In this document: positions 19,509-29,586 of the stretch, piece after piece
Layout of the letters: every line of letters starts with the position of its first letter
Position numbering within the stretch: position 1 is the first letter of the stretch
Assembly: GCA_905221455.1 (NCBI GenBank)
Contig: CAJNDF010000009.1
Span: 1-64,000, forward strand
Reading direction: 5' to 3'
Source: a bacterium
GTDB lineage: Bacteria; Bacillota; Bacilli; Lactobacillales; Streptococcaceae
Length of the DNA: 64,000 nucleotides
Notes under the pieces: model-generated
Databases searched by the model: none
What the model saw: the letters and a program-made list of their open reading frames with translations, nothing else
Told to the model about the DNA's origin: nothing
Position numbers and translations under genes: made by a program

Positions 19509-20744
19509 TTATTTATTCTCCCAACGTTTGAAAGCAAGAACGGCATTGTGGCCACCAAAACCAAAGGTATTTGAAATAGCGTATGGAATTTCTTGCTCCA
19601 AGCCTTGTCCATAAACAACATTGGCTTCGATATAATCTGATACTTCACTTGTTCCAGCTGTCATTGGTACAAAGTTATGACGCATGGCTTCGATAGTGAC
19701 AATAGCTTCTACTGCACCCGCAGCACCCAGCAAATGGCCCGTGAATGATTTGGTTGATGATACAGGTACTTCCTTACCAAGAACAGCTACGATAGCACCG
19801 CTTTCTCCTTTTTCATTAGCAGGAGTTGACGTTCCGTGAGCATTGACATAGGCGACTTGCTCTGGAGAAATCTCAGCTTCTTCCAAGGCTAGTTTAATGG
19901 CCTTGATAGCTCCCTGACCTTCTGGATGTGGAGAAGTCATATGATAGGCATCACAAGTATTACCGTAACCAACCACTTCAGCAAGAATAGTAGCCCCACG
20001 TTTTTCAGCGTGTTCAAGACTTTCAAGAACCAACATCCCTGAACCTTCACCCATAACAAAACCATTGCGGTCCTTATCAAATGGAATGGAAGCACGACTT
20101 GGATCCTCTGTAGTTGATAGAGCAGTTAGGGCCTGGAAACCAGCGATAGCAAAAGGTGTAATAGAGGCTTCTGAACCACCTACCAACATAACATCTTGGA
20201 AACCAAATTTAATTGAGCGGAAGGCATCCCCAATCGCGTCATTTGATGAAGCGCAGGCAGTATTGATGGATTTACAAACACCGTTTGCTCCAAAACGCAT
20301 GGCAACATTTCCTGAAGCCATATTTGGCAAGGCCTTTGGAAGGGTCAATGGTTTCACACGTTTTGGCCCTTTTTCATTGAGTCTAAGCACTTGATCTTCA
20401 ATTTCCTTGATTCCACCAATACCAGAGGCAACGATAACACCAAAACGATCCTTGTCAATAGCCTCTACATCCAGATTGGCATGATTGACAGCCTCTTGAG
20501 CTGCGTACAAGGCATACAAAGAATAGTTATCAAAACGATTGATATCTTTCTTTACAAAGTATTTATCAAAAGGAAAATCTTGAATTTCTGCTGCATTATG
20601 AACATCAAAGTCACTATGATCAAATTTTGTAATTGGACCAATTCCGATTTTTCCAGTTGTCAAACTATTCCAAAATTCTTCTGGTGTATTTCCGATTGGA
20701 GATGTCACTCCATAACCTGTTACTACTACGCGATTTAGTTTCAT
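19509..20744 (-). CDS. fabF: 3-oxoacyl-ACP synthase II (FabF)
   Basis: This 411-residue condensing enzyme elongates acyl-ACP with malonyl-ACP. The catalytic triad is visible: Cys in NTACASSNDA, His in NAHGTSTPAN and His in TGHLLGAAGAVE. The Gly-rich GFGGHN closes the C-terminus. It lies 21 bp downstream of fabG. Confidence 0.98.
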   Translation of the reverse strand: MKLNRVVVTGYGVTSPIGNTPEEFWNSLTTGKIGIGPITKFDHSDFDVHNAAEIQDFPFDKYFVKKDINRFDNYSLYALYAAQEAVNHANLDVEAIDKDRFGVIVASGIGGIKEIEDQVLRLNEKGPKRVKPLTLPKALPNMASGNVAMRFGANGVCKSINTACASSNDAIGDAFRSIKFGFQDVMLVGGSEASITPFAIAGFQALTALSTTEDPSRASIPFDKDRNGFVMGEGSGMLVLESLEHAEKRGATILAEVVGYGNTCDAYHMTSPHPEGQGAIKAIKLALEEAEISPEQVAYVNAHGTSTPANEKGESGAIVAVLGKEVPVSSTKSFTGHLLGAAGAVEAIVTIEAMRHNFVPMTAGTSEVSDYIEANVVYGQGLEQEIPYAISNTFGFGGHNAVLAFKRWENK

Positions 20745-20765
20745 CTTTTTTACCTCTAGCTTCTG

Positions 20766-21497
20766 CTACATACTGAGGCCACCATCAATGGCAACCACTT
20801 GACCAGTTAGATAATCTTGGCCTGCTAAAAATACTGTTAAATCTGCAACCTGCTCTGCCTGTCCAAATTCTTTCATAGGAATTTGCGCTAGCATGGCGTC
20901 TTTTACCTTGTCCGATAGAACTGCTGTCATATCAGATTCAATCATTCCAGGTGCGATAGCATTAACCCTGATATTGCGATTGGCCACTTCACGCGCCACA
21001 GACTTGGTAAAACCAATCAAACCAGCCTTGGAAGCAGCATAGTTAGCTTGACCGATATTTCCCATCAAACCAACAACACTAGACATATTAATGATAGCAC
21101 CTTCTCTGGCTTTCATCATCGGTTTCAAGACTGATTGTGTCATGTTAAAGGCACCAGTCAGGTTAACCTTGAGAACTTTTTCAAAATCTGCTTCTGTCAT
21201 CTTGAGCATAAGGGTATCTTGAGTAATCCCTGCGTTATTGACCAAAACATCTACTGAACCCAGCTCTGCAATAGCGTCCTCAACCATACGCTTAGCGTCT
21301 GCAAAATCGGATACATCTCCTGAAATGGGAACTACCTTGACACCATAGTCTGCAAATTCAGCGAGCAATTCTTCAGAGATGGCCCCACGGCTGTTTAAGA
21401 CAATATTAGCTCCTGCTTGAGCAAACTTGTGGGCAATGGCAAGACCAATACCACGACTAGAACCTGTAATAAAGATATTTTTATTTTTTAGTTGCAT
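20766..21497 (-). CDS. fabG: 3-oxoacyl-ACP reductase FabG
   Basis: This 243-residue short-chain dehydrogenase reduces 3-oxoacyl-ACP with NADPH. The TGSSRGIG nucleotide motif is near the N-terminus, NNAG is in the middle, and the Ser and the YAASK Tyr-Lys pair form the active site. The frame stays open to 21581, but I start at 21497 because AGGAGAAAAG lies directly before it, the upstream extension overlaps fabD, and MQLKNKNIFITG is a normal family start. Confidence 0.97.
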   Translation of the reverse strand: MQLKNKNIFITGSSRGIGLAIAHKFAQAGANIVLNSRGAISEELLAEFADYGVKVVPISGDVSDFADAKRMVEDAIAELGSVDVLVNNAGITQDTLMLKMTEADFEKVLKVNLTGAFNMTQSVLKPMMKAREGAIINMSSVVGLMGNIGQANYAASKAGLIGFTKSVAREVANRNIRVNAIAPGMIESDMTAVLSDKVKDAMLAQIPMKEFGQAEQVADLTVFLAGQDYLTGQVVAIDGGLSM

Positions 21498-21537
21498 TCT
21501 TTTCTCCTGTTTCCTCTTGTATTTATGGGAGAAGGGA

Positions 21538-22461
21538 TTACTTGTTTCCCAGCAGAGATTCCAAGCTAGCCTGATCTTCAACAGTGGCTAGTTTAGCTGT
21601 CTTATCAATTTTTTTGACAAAGCCTGACAAGACTTTCCCCGGTCCAATCTCGATAAAGTTGGTTACGCCTGCTTCTTGCATAACCGCAATACTTTCATAA
21701 AAACGAACTGGTTCCTTGACCTGACGCGTCAAAAGTTGAGCAATGTCTTCTTTTTGCATGACAGCAGCTTCTGTATTACCAACTAGGGGACAAGTAAAAT
21801 CTGAAAAACTTACTTGAGCTAGAGTTTCAGCTAGTTTCTGGCTAGCAGGTTCAAGGAGAGCGGTATGAAAGGGACCTGACACCTTGAGAGGAATCAAGCG
21901 TTTGGCACCTGCTTCTTGCAAGAGTTCGACAGCTCGGTCAACTGCAACCACTTCTCCACCAATCACGATTTGTGCAGGTGTATTATAGTTGGCTGGTGTA
22001 ACGACTCCAAGTTCAGAAGCTTTTCGACAGGCTTCCTCAATGACCTCTACTGGCGTATTGAGAACTGCGACCATCTTGCCAGAGCCAGCAGGAGCTGCTT
22101 CTTCCATATAAGCTCCACGCTTAGCGACCAAGGCTACCGCATCTTCAAAATCCAAGGCTCCACTAGCCACCAAGGCAGAGTATTCTCCAAGAGACAAACC
22201 AGCAACCATATCAGGCTGATGACCCTTTTCTTGCAATAAACGATAGATAGCAACTGAAGTTGCTAAAATAGCTGGTTGTGTATACCGAGTCTGATTAAGT
22301 TTTTCTTCTTCCGTATCAATGAGATGACGCAAATCATAACCGAGTACCTGACTCGCTTGATCAATCGTTTCTTGGACAATCGGATACTGATCATAGAGAT
22401 CCCGTCCCATACCTAGATACTGGGCACCTTGACCAGCAAATAAAAAGGCTGTTTTAGTCAT
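21538..22461 (-). CDS. fabD: Malonyl-CoA:ACP transacylase
   Basis: This 307-residue enzyme loads malonyl groups onto ACP. The N-terminal FLFAGQGAQYLGMG, the catalytic serine elbow GLSLGEYSAL, and the active-site His in GPFHTALL are present. It overlaps the end of fabK by 8 bp. Confidence 0.97.
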   Translation of the reverse strand: MTKTAFLFAGQGAQYLGMGRDLYDQYPIVQETIDQASQVLGYDLRHLIDTEEEKLNQTRYTQPAILATSVAIYRLLQEKGHQPDMVAGLSLGEYSALVASGALDFEDAVALVAKRGAYMEEAAPAGSGKMVAVLNTPVEVIEEACRKASELGVVTPANYNTPAQIVIGGEVVAVDRAVELLQEAGAKRLIPLKVSGPFHTALLEPASQKLAETLAQVSFSDFTCPLVGNTEAAVMQKEDIAQLLTRQVKEPVRFYESIAVMQEAGVTNFIEIGPGKVLSGFVKKIDKTAKLATVEDQASLESLLGNK

Positions 22462-23428
22462 TTCTTACAACTCCTGCCCAACGAGAGGCTTCTTCTTGAA
22501 TTTTCTTAGCTGCTCCGTAGTACAAATCTTTTAGGATTTCTTCAGCTGTTTCTTCTTTGGAAACAAGCCCCGCAATTTGACCTGCCATGACAGATCCGCC
22601 ATCCACATCTCCGTGAACAACTGCTTTGGCTAGGGCACCTGCTCCCATTTGTTCAAAGATTTCCAAATCAGGATTTTCCTGTTTAAAGGCATCTTTCTCA
22701 GCCTTTTCAAAATCACGAGTCAATTGATTTTTAATAGCACGAACAGCATGGCCAAAGTGTTGGGCTGAAATCGTAGTATCAATATCTCTCGCTTTTAAAA
22801 TCTTGGCCTTATAATTCGGATGGGCATTAGACTCTTTTGCAACGACAAAACGTGTTCCAACCTGAACAGCCTCTGCACCTAGCATAAAGCCAGCCGCAGC
22901 ACCTTCACCATCCGCAATCCCTCCTGCAGCAATAACAGGAATAGATACAGCTGCAGCTACCTGACGCACTAAGGTCATGGTTGTTAATTTACCGATATGC
23001 CCCCCAGCTTCCATTCCTTCTGCAATAACAGCGTCCGCACCGATTTTTTCCATACGTTTAGCTAGAGCCACACTTGGCACAACAGGAATCACTGTAATGC
23101 CAGCTTCATGGAAACGTTCCATGTATTTACCAGGATTTCCTGCGCCTGTTGTAACCACCTTAACACCTTCCTCGATAACGAGATCTACAATATCTTCCAC
23201 GAAGGGAGATAAAAGCATGATGTTGACACCAAAGGGTTTATCCGTCAATGATTTGATTTTATCAATATTAGCCTTGACAACTTCTTTAGGGGCATTTCCC
23301 CCACCGATAATCCCTAGTCCACCAGCCTTGGAAACAGCCCCTGCCAAATCACCATCAGCAACCCAGGCCATTCCTCCTTGGAAAATAGGATAATCAATGT
23401 TCAATAATTCTGTAATACGCGTTTTCAT
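22454..23428 (-). CDS. fabK: FMN-dependent enoyl-ACP reductase II
   Basis: This 324-residue TIM-barrel flavoprotein of the nitronate-monooxygenase-like family catalyses the last step of each elongation cycle. FQGGMAWVADGDLA and the glycine-rich EGMEAGGHIG and AAGGIADG flavin segments are clear. FabK replaces FabI in pneumococcus-group streptococci and is insensitive to triclosan. It is preceded by a FabT operator at 23475-23491. Confidence 0.97.
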   Translation of the reverse strand: MKTRITELLNIDYPIFQGGMAWVADGDLAGAVSKAGGLGIIGGGNAPKEVVKANIDKIKSLTDKPFGVNIMLLSPFVEDIVDLVIEEGVKVVTTGAGNPGKYMERFHEAGITVIPVVPSVALAKRMEKIGADAVIAEGMEAGGHIGKLTTMTLVRQVAAAVSIPVIAAGGIADGEGAAAGFMLGAEAVQVGTRFVVAKESNAHPNYKAKILKARDIDTTISAQHFGHAVRAIKNQLTRDFEKAEKDAFKQENPDLEIFEQMGAGALAKAVVHGDVDGGSVMAGQIAGLVSKEETAEEILKDLYYGAAKKIQEEASRWAGVVRND

Positions 23429-23474
23429 AGTGCCTCCATCATTTCTTGCTTACGTAATAGTTCGATACTGTCAT

Positions 23475-23491
23475 AATTTGAAAATCAAACT
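23475..23491. promoter_or_regulatory. FabT operator upstream of fabK
   Basis: The near-palindrome AGTTTGATTTTCAAATT is read on the minus strand between acpP and fabK. It matches the FabT box described in pneumococcus, in which FabT with long-chain acyl-ACP represses elongation genes. Confidence 0.7.
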
Positions 23492-23544
23492 ATTGCCTAA
23501 ACAAGAGGGAGCGGGTTTCCCTACTCCTTCTATTTCTATTCTGC

Positions 23545-23769
23545 TTATTTTGTTTGCTCTTCAACGTAGGCAACCAAGTCACCAACTGTTTTCAAGTCAT
23601 CTTCTGCTTCGATTTGGATATCAAAAGCATCTTCGATTTCTGAGATTACTTGGAACAAGTCCAATGAATCTGCGTCCAAATCATCAAAAGTTGATTCAAG
23701 TGTTACTTCTGATGCGTCTTTTCCAAGTTCTTCAACGATAATTTCTTGTACTTTTTCAAATACTGCCAT
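23545..23769 (-). CDS. acpP: Acyl carrier protein
   Basis: This 74-residue acidic helical carrier has the phosphopantetheine serine at residue 35 ([10 protein letters not shown]). It holds the growing chain for the Fab enzymes. It lies between fabH and fabK with 58 and 116 bp gaps; the larger gap contains the FabT operator. Confidence 0.97.
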   Translation of the reverse strand: MAVFEKVQEIIVEELGKDASEVTLESTFDDLDADSLDLFQVISEIEDAFDIQIEAEDDLKTVGDLVAYVEEQTK

Positions 23770-23827
23770 GATAGGACTCCTTTAAAATAAATAGTTTTTT
23801 ATAACAATGTGTTCACCACATGATTAC

Positions 23828-24802
23828 CTAAATTGTAAGAATGAGCGTGCCCCAGGTCAAGCCTCCACCGAAGCCTGATAGAAGAACAGTCTGACTACCA
23901 TCTAAAGAGATGAGACCTTGTTCTACACACTCTGAAAGTAAAATCGGGATACTGGCTGCACTGGTATTGCCATATTCCATCATATTAGCTGGAAGTTTAG
24001 CTCGGTCGACACCGATTTTTCTAGCCATCTTATCCAAGATACGGTCATTAGCCTGATGAAGTAGCAGATAATCCAAGTCTGTCGCCTCTACAGGAGATTC
24101 TTCAATAGTTTGTTTGATAGATTTAGCTACATCTCGAATGGCAAAATCAAAGACCGCGCGCCCATCCATCTTCAAAAATGAATCTGCATTTTCTTGATCT
24201 GAAAATGGAGAATGTAAGCCTGAATGTCCATAGGTCAGACACTCACTACGACTCCCATCACTGTTGAGACTCTCAGCCAAGAAATGCTCTTGCTCGCTAG
24301 CTTCTAGCAAGACACCACCAGCACCATCTCCAAACAAAACAGCTGTTGATCTGTCTGACCAATCGACTGCCTTAGAGAGGGTTTCACTACCAATCACCAA
24401 ACCTTTTTGAAAGCGACCAGAAGCGATAAACTTTTCAGCAGTTGACAAGGCAAATACAAATCCACTACAAGCAGCTGTTAGGTCAAAAGCAAAAGCTTTT
24501 TTTGCACCAATATTAGCTTGGACACGAGCAGCTGTAGAGGGCATCATCGAATCTGGAGTAATGGTAGCTAGGATGATAAAATCCAGCTCTTCCCCTGTGA
24601 TTTCAGCTTTTGTCATCAGTTCCTTAGCAACCTCTGTAGCCAAATCACTAGTAGATTCTGTTCTTGAAATATGCCTTTGTCGTATTCCCGTCCGACTTGA
24701 AATCCACTCATCATTGGTATCCATAATCTGGGCCAAATCATGATTTGTAACCACTTGCTCTGGAACATAATGAGCAACCTGGCTTATTTTTGCAAAAGCC
24801 AT
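23828..24802 (-). CDS. fabH: 3-oxoacyl-ACP synthase III (FabH)
   Basis: This 324-residue enzyme starts chain synthesis by condensing acetyl-CoA with malonyl-ACP. The Cys-His-Asn triad is in [18 protein letters not shown] and GNTSAASIP. Its start overlaps the fabT stop by one base, so the regulator and initiator enzyme are probably translated together. Confidence 0.97.
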   Translation of the reverse strand: MAFAKISQVAHYVPEQVVTNHDLAQIMDTNDEWISSRTGIRQRHISRTESTSDLATEVAKELMTKAEITGEELDFIILATITPDSMMPSTAARVQANIGAKKAFAFDLTAACSGFVFALSTAEKFIASGRFQKGLVIGSETLSKAVDWSDRSTAVLFGDGAGGVLLEASEQEHFLAESLNSDGSRSECLTYGHSGLHSPFSDQENADSFLKMDGRAVFDFAIRDVAKSIKQTIEESPVEATDLDYLLLHQANDRILDKMARKIGVDRAKLPANMMEYGNTSAASIPILLSECVEQGLISLDGSQTVLLSGFGGGLTWGTLILTI

Positions 24803-25257
24803 TATTTCAAATCCTCCAAAAATTGATAAAGTTTAGTCAAACCTTTGCTCATAACTTCAGTTTCTTCCTTGCTCATACCTTCGATAATATTTTCGACCAT
24901 GGCCTTATGGAAACGTTTATGAAGTCTGTGAACCAAGCGACCTTTCTTTGTCAAATGCAAATGCACCACACGACGATCCTGCTCTGAGCGAATGCGTTCA
25001 ATGTAACCCTTGCGTTCAAGATTATTCAAACTCGTCGTAACCGTCCCAAGAGTCACCATCAACTCTTTCGACACTTGACTTGGCGTCACGTCTGGGAATT
25101 TTCCAATTACATCGATTGTATGGACTTCTTTGATGGAGATATCCTTGAAACGACTACCCCTCAAGCTAACTTCCTCGATAACGAGGACATTGTTAAATAT
25201 AGATGTTAAATATTCATTAATTCGTTGGTAGTCCAATCTCTTTTCCCTCCTTTTCAA
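24802..25257 (-). CDS. fabT: MarR-family repressor of fatty-acid synthesis
   Basis: This 151-residue winged-helix regulator is recognised by position and by the MarR core ([20 protein letters not shown] helix-turn-helix, then a [13 protein letters not shown] wing). FabT represses the cluster when bound to acyl-ACP. Upstream (25284-25313) the minus strand has TATAAT within AGTTTGATATAATTC, a half-match to the FabT box overlapping the -10, consistent with autoregulation. Confidence 0.95.
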   Translation of the reverse strand: MKRREKRLDYQRINEYLTSIFNNVLVIEEVSLRGSRFKDISIKEVHTIDVIGKFPDVTPSQVSKELMVTLGTVTTSLNNLERKGYIERIRSEQDRRVVHLHLTKKGRLVHRLHKRFHKAMVENIIEGMSKEETEVMSKGLTKLYQFLEDLK

Positions 25258-25327
25258 AAAACTTTCACAATCAAAACATTTGACAAAAGAATTATATCAA
25301 ACTTCAAAGAATGGTGCAAGTATTTTC

Positions 25328-26113
25328 TTATTTTCCAGTAAATTTCGGTCTTCTTCTCTCCGAATGAGCCCGAACTCCCTCTTTGAAATCTTCTGTCTGG
25401 GCCAAGGATTTCTGTAGGTTCAATTCTAAAGCAGCATAATCTTGCCAATCTTTGAATTGGCTCTCCCAGACCAACTTCTTGATGGCTGCATAAGAATTAG
25501 CCGATCCGCGTCTCAATTTTTTAAGAAGCTGTTCTCTCGTTTTTTCAAGTTTATCAGCTTCACAGACGCGGTAAACAAGCCCCCATTCTAAAGCTTTTTC
25601 TGCGTTCAAAGCCTCACCTGTCATGGCTAGTTGAGCAGCACGCGTCACACCAGTACTGCGACTCAAGAGATGAATCCCTCCTGCATCTGGAGCCAAACCA
25701 ACTCCAACAAAGGCTTGAATAAATTTAGCCTTATCGGTCGCTAAACAGAAATCTGCAGCAACAGCCATATTAGCTGCGGCACCTGCAATAGCCCCATCAA
25801 CCTCCATCAAGACAGGTTTAGTAATTTGCTTGATTTTATAAGAAATAGTATTGACCAATTCTGCAATTTTCGTCAATGATGGAATATCATCCTCATCCAC
25901 TGCCCGCTTCATCTCTACCAAATCTCCCCCAACCGAGAAGACCTTTCCATTGGCATTAATTAAGATAAAATGCACAGCCGGATCCTTTTCTGCCAAAGTC
26001 AGAGCTTCTAAAATCTCCTCACACATAGGAATATGGAAACCATTAGCGACATCAGGACGGTTTAAGGTAAGGATTGCCAAATCCTCTTCAAGCTGATAAA
26101 TAATATGTTCCAT
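25328..26113 (-). CDS. fabM: trans-2-decenoyl-ACP isomerase FabM
   Basis: This 261-residue crotonase-fold protein isomerises trans-2- to cis-3-decenoyl-ACP, the branch to unsaturated fatty acids in streptococci that lack FabA. Family features include the N-terminal [12 protein letters not shown] and [16 protein letters not shown]. The functional name rests on its position before fabT/fabH; by domain alone it is an enoyl-CoA hydratase/isomerase. A TTTGATAGT sequence near its putative promoter may be a weak FabT half-site. Confidence 0.93.
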   Translation of the reverse strand: MEHIIYQLEEDLAILTLNRPDVANGFHIPMCEEILEALTLAEKDPAVHFILINANGKVFSVGGDLVEMKRAVDEDDIPSLTKIAELVNTISYKIKQITKPVLMEVDGAIAGAAANMAVAADFCLATDKAKFIQAFVGVGLAPDAGGIHLLSRSTGVTRAAQLAMTGEALNAEKALEWGLVYRVCEADKLEKTREQLLKKLRRGSANSYAAIKKLVWESQFKDWQDYAALELNLQKSLAQTEDFKEGVRAHSERRRPKFTGK

Positions 26114-26195
26114 CAGGACTCCTTTTTATTTTATAAGCAGTTTAAATTATTTTACTATCAAAGTATATCCTTTTTAAAACTCGAAAGCAAGGAAA

Positions 26196-26222
26196 AATCG
26201 GCTGAAAGTGTCTCGGCCGATT
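26196..26222 (-). terminator. Hairpin between fabM and lysC
   Basis: AATCGGC/GCCGATT with a 13-nt loop has a short T-run on the minus strand. It could stop antisense transcription entering the fab cluster; its function is uncertain. Confidence 0.35.
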
Positions 26223-26264
26223 AAAAAGACTCGCTTTATCCTAGAAAGCATCTTATTTTCTTCA

Positions 26265-26293
26265 TTGAAAAAAGGCTTTCTTTCTGCTATAAT
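26265..26293 (+). promoter_or_regulatory. Promoter of lysC
   Basis: TTGAAA (26265-26270) and TATAAT (26288-26293) are 17 bp apart, 30 bp before the start codon. Confidence 0.75.
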
Positions 26294-26322
26294 CGTATAA
26301 AATACTTACTTTAGGAGTTCTT

Positions 26323-27687
26323 ATGAAAGTTGTTAAATTTGGAGGTAGCTCACTTGCCTCTGCTGGTCAATTAGAAAAAGTTTTAAACATCGTCAAAAGC
26401 GATCCAGATCGCCGTTTTGTAGTTGTTTCTGCGCCTGGTAAACGCAATGCTGAAGATACTAAGGTTACGGATGCCTTGATTAAATACTACCGCGATTATG
26501 TTGCTGGTAACGATATTAGCAAGAGCCAAAGCTGGATTATCGACCGCTATGCTGCTATGGTTAGCGAATTGGGACTGAAACCAGCTGTTTTAGAAAAAAT
26601 TTCTAAAAGCATTCGTGCTTTGGCCACTCTTCCTATCGAAGAAAATGAATTTCTCTATGATACTTTCCTAGCAGCTGGTGAAAATAACAATGCTAAATTG
26701 ATCGCAGCCTACTTTAACCAAAATGGTATCGATGCACGCTATGTTCACCCTAGAGAAGCTGGTATTGTGGTCACAAGTGAACCTGGTCACGCTCGCATCA
26801 TTCCATCAAGTTATGACAAGATTGAAGAATTGACAAATGCAAATGAAGTCCTTGTCATTCCTGGTTTCTTTGGTGTTACTAAGGAAAATCAAATCTGTAC
26901 TTTCTCACGTGGAGGTTCAGACATTACTGGTTCTATCATTGCTGCCGGTGTCAAAGCTGACCTCTATGAAAACTTTACAGACGTTGATGGTATCTTTGCA
27001 GCTCACCCAGGAATTATTCACCAACCACACTCTATCCCTGAGTTGACCTACCGTGAAATGCGTGAGTTGGCTTATGCAGGATTCTCAGTTCTTCATGACG
27101 AAGCTCTTCTTCCTGCCTACCGTGGAAAAATCCCTCTTGTCATTAAGAATACCAACAACCCTGACCATCCGGGTACTCGTATCGTTCTAAAACATAGTAG
27201 TGACAAGTTCCCCGTTGTGGGAATTGCTGGTGACTCTGGCTTTGTCAGCATCAACATGTCTAAATATCTCATGAACCGTGAGGTTGGATTTGGACGCAAG
27301 GTCCTGCAAATCCTTGAAGACCTTAATATCGGTTGGGAACATATGCCAACAGGTATCGACGATCTTTCAATCATCCTCCGTTCTCGCGAACTAACTCCTA
27401 TCAAGGAAGAAGAAATCCTGCGTCAGTTGGTTCAAAAGGCTGAAGTAGACCATGCAGAAATCGAACACGACCTTTCAATCATTATGATTGTTGGTGAAAA
27501 GATGAAAAGTCACATTGGAGTAACTGCTACTGCAACACGCGCTCTATCTGAAAACAAGATCAACATCCAGATGATGTCTCAAGGTTCTAGTGAGGTTTCT
27601 ATCATGTTTGTTGTTCATAAAGACCAAGAAAAAGCAGCTATTAAAGCCCTCTACAGTGCCTTTTTCGGTGAAAGTAAGGAAGACTAA
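26323..27687 (+). CDS. lysC: Aspartate kinase
   Basis: This 454-residue enzyme phosphorylates aspartate, the first step to lysine, threonine, methionine and diaminopimelate for cell-wall peptides. The kinase domain begins VKFGGSSLAS and includes FSRGGSDITGS. Two ACT domains occupy roughly residues 300-450 and imply feedback control. A TTTAGGAG ribosome site precedes the ATG. It is followed 2 bp later by a DUF956 gene. Confidence 0.95.
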   Translation: MKVVKFGGSSLASAGQLEKVLNIVKSDPDRRFVVVSAPGKRNAEDTKVTDALIKYYRDYVAGNDISKSQSWIIDRYAAMVSELGLKPAVLEKISKSIRALATLPIEENEFLYDTFLAAGENNNAKLIAAYFNQNGIDARYVHPREAGIVVTSEPGHARIIPSSYDKIEELTNANEVLVIPGFFGVTKENQICTFSRGGSDITGSIIAAGVKADLYENFTDVDGIFAAHPGIIHQPHSIPELTYREMRELAYAGFSVLHDEALLPAYRGKIPLVIKNTNNPDHPGTRIVLKHSSDKFPVVGIAGDSGFVSINMSKYLMNREVGFGRKVLQILEDLNIGWEHMPTGIDDLSIILRSRELTPIKEEEILRQLVQKAEVDHAEIEHDLSIIMIVGEKMKSHIGVTATATRALSENKINIQMMSQGSSEVSIMFVVHKDQEKAAIKALYSAFFGESKED

Positions 27688-27689
27688 TC

Positions 27690-28061
27690 ATGGCTCAATC
27701 TCTTAACAAAACAGTGCTTCTCAATACCACAGGCACTTCCTACCTCTCTATAGCTGGAAAAGTTGGGAAATTTCTTGTCGGAGATCAGGCTCTGGAATTT
27801 TACCCAGATGTCAATGTTGAACAATTTATCCAGATTCCTTGGAGCCATATCAACCAAATTGGAGCTAATGTTACTGGTCGCAAAATCAGTCGCCACTTCG
27901 AAGTCTTTACAGATAGAGGAAAATTCCTCTTTGCTTCAAAAGACTCAGGTGCCATTCTCAAAATTGCACGCGAAAAACTGGGCAATGACAAGGTCGTCAA
28001 ACTTCCGACCCTGATTCAGACAATTAGCCAAAAATTTAAAAATCTATTTGCAAAAAAGTAG
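27690..28061 (+). CDS. DUF956 family protein
   Basis: This 123-residue protein matches the DUF956 family, small proteins often encoded beside mannose-type PTS genes and sometimes called ManO. No PTS genes are near here. It contains a PH-like beta-rich pattern with IPWSHINQIGANV and FTDRGKFLFASKD. The function is not established. It lies 2 bp after lysC, so the two are cotranscribed; its last codons contain the -35 box of the serS promoter. Confidence 0.8.
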   Translation: MAQSLNKTVLLNTTGTSYLSIAGKVGKFLVGDQALEFYPDVNVEQFIQIPWSHINQIGANVTGRKISRHFEVFTDRGKFLFASKDSGAILKIAREKLGNDKVVKLPTLIQTISQKFKNLFAKK

Positions 28062-28076
28062 AAACTTTAGTATAAT
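28048..28076 (+). promoter_or_regulatory. Promoter of the serS T-box transcript
   Basis: TTGCAA (28048-28053, inside the DUF956 gene) and TATAAT (28071-28076) are separated by 17 bp. Confidence 0.7.
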
Positions 28077-28082
28077 CATAGC

Positions 28083-28262
28083 AACGGATAAGTAGGTTAT
28101 CTTCTTCTTTCAGAAAGTCTGCGGGTGCTGCGAGCAGATAGGAGGGATAGGTGAAATTCTACCGTTAGTAACAATTACATACACAATCAAGTGCACACCT
28201 GTGAAGTTGGATGGAACCGTGGCCCTGCCACTCCAACGCTTTGTCAGGTGTGCTTTTTTCAT
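28083..28262 (+). promoter_or_regulatory. T-box riboswitch controlling serS
   Basis: The leader has the features of a tRNA-sensing T-box. There is a long stem I region (about 28085-28165), the T-box core ATGGAACCGTGG with its pairing partner CCACTCCAAC (about 28208-28240), and a terminator stem GCACACCTG/CAGGTGTGC followed by T6 (about 28192-28258). Uncharged tRNA(Ser) would favour the antiterminator and switch on serS. I could not place the specifier codon with certainty. Confidence 0.85.
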
Positions 28263-28274
28263 AAAGGAGTTCTT

Positions 28275-29549
28275 ATGTTAGATATCAAACGTATTCGTAC
28301 AGACTTTGATGCTGTCGCAGAAAAATTAGCTACACGTGGTGTAGATGCTGCTGTCTTGAATGAGATGAAAGAAATCGATGCTAAGCGTCGTGACATTTTG
28401 GTCAAGGTTGAAACTTTAAAAGCAGAACGTAACACAGTTTCTGCTGAGATTGCTCAAGCCAAACGCAACAAGGAAAATGCAGATGACAAGATTGCTGCCA
28501 TGCAAAATCTATCTGCTGAAATCAAAGCTTTGGATGCCGAGTTGGCAGAAATCGATGCTAAATTGACAGAATTTACCACTACTCTTCCAAACATCCCAGC
28601 TGACAGTGTTCCTATTGGAGCTGATGAAGATGACAATGTAGAAGTTCGCCGTTGGGGTACTCCACGCGAATTTGGCTTCGAACCTAAAGCTCACTGGGAT
28701 CTTGGTGAAGACCTAGGTATCCTTGACTGGGAACGCGGTGGGAAGGTAACGGGCGCTCGCTTCCTCTTCTATAAAGGCCTCGGTGCTCGTTTGGAACGTG
28801 CTATCTACAACTTTATGTTGGATGAGCATGGTAAAGAAGGCTATACAGAAGTCATCACACCTTATATGGTTAACCATGACTCTATGTTTGGTACTGGTCA
28901 ATATCCAAAATTCAAGGAAGATACTTTTGAACTCAGCGACAGCAATTATGTCCTTATTCCTACAGCTGAAGTTCCTCTAACAAACTACTACCGTGATGAA
29001 ATCCTTGACGGTAAAGACCTGCCAATCTACTTCACTGCTATGAGTCCTTCATTCCGTTCTGAGGCTGGTTCTGCTGGTCGTGATACTCGTGGCTTGATCC
29101 GTTTGCACCAATTCCACAAGGTTGAAATGGTTAAATTTGCCAAACCAGAGGAATCTTACGAAGAATTGGAAAAAATGACAGCCAACGCTGAAAATATCCT
29201 TCAAAAACTTAACCTTCCATACCGTGTCGTTGCTCTCTCTACAGGAGATATGGGCTTCTCAGCTGCCAAGACTTACGACTTAGAAGTTTGGATTCCAGCG
29301 CAAAATACCTACCGTGAAATCTCAAGTTGTTCAAATACAGAAGATTTCCAAGCCCGTCGTGCCCAAATCCGTTACCGTGATGAAGCAGATGGCAAGGTTA
29401 AATTGCTCCACACCTTGAACGGTTCTGGACTTGCAGTTGGACGTACAGTGGCTGCTATTCTTGAAAACTACCAAAATGAGGATGGTTCTGTAACCATTCC
29501 TGAAGTTCTTCGTCCATACATGGGTGGCGCTGAAGTTATCAAACCATAA
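28275..29549 (+). CDS. serS: Seryl-tRNA synthetase
   Basis: This 424-residue class II synthetase charges tRNA(Ser). The N-terminal coiled-coil arm (about residues 25-105) and the class II motifs around [15 protein letters not shown] and the C-terminal [16 protein letters not shown] are present. An in-frame ATG at 28191 lies inside the T-box terminator. The start at 28275 follows AAAGGAG and gives the family length. It ends at a strong terminator. Confidence 0.97.
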   Translation: MLDIKRIRTDFDAVAEKLATRGVDAAVLNEMKEIDAKRRDILVKVETLKAERNTVSAEIAQAKRNKENADDKIAAMQNLSAEIKALDAELAEIDAKLTEFTTTLPNIPADSVPIGADEDDNVEVRRWGTPREFGFEPKAHWDLGEDLGILDWERGGKVTGARFLFYKGLGARLERAIYNFMLDEHGKEGYTEVITPYMVNHDSMFGTGQYPKFKEDTFELSDSNYVLIPTAEVPLTNYYRDEILDGKDLPIYFTAMSPSFRSEAGSAGRDTRGLIRLHQFHKVEMVKFAKPEESYEELEKMTANAENILQKLNLPYRVVALSTGDMGFSAAKTYDLEVWIPAQNTYREISSCSNTEDFQARRAQIRYRDEADGKVKLLHTLNGSGLAVGRTVAAILENYQNEDGSVTIPEVLRPYMGGAEVIKP

Positions 29550-29586
29550 AAAAAAAGGTTTAGCTATTTCTAGCTAGACCTTTTTT
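29550..29586. terminator. Bidirectional terminator between serS and a transporter gene
   Basis: GGTTTAGCTA/TAGCTAGACC with flanking A and T runs serves both converging genes; it overlaps the 3' end of the minus-strand gene. Confidence 0.85.

Noticed and set aside
21498..21581. N-terminal extension of fabG
   Set aside because: It overlaps fabD, has no ribosome site and adds non-homologous residues.
28191..28274. N-terminal extension of serS
   Set aside because: It would start inside the T-box terminator. AAAGGAG and homologue length support 28275.
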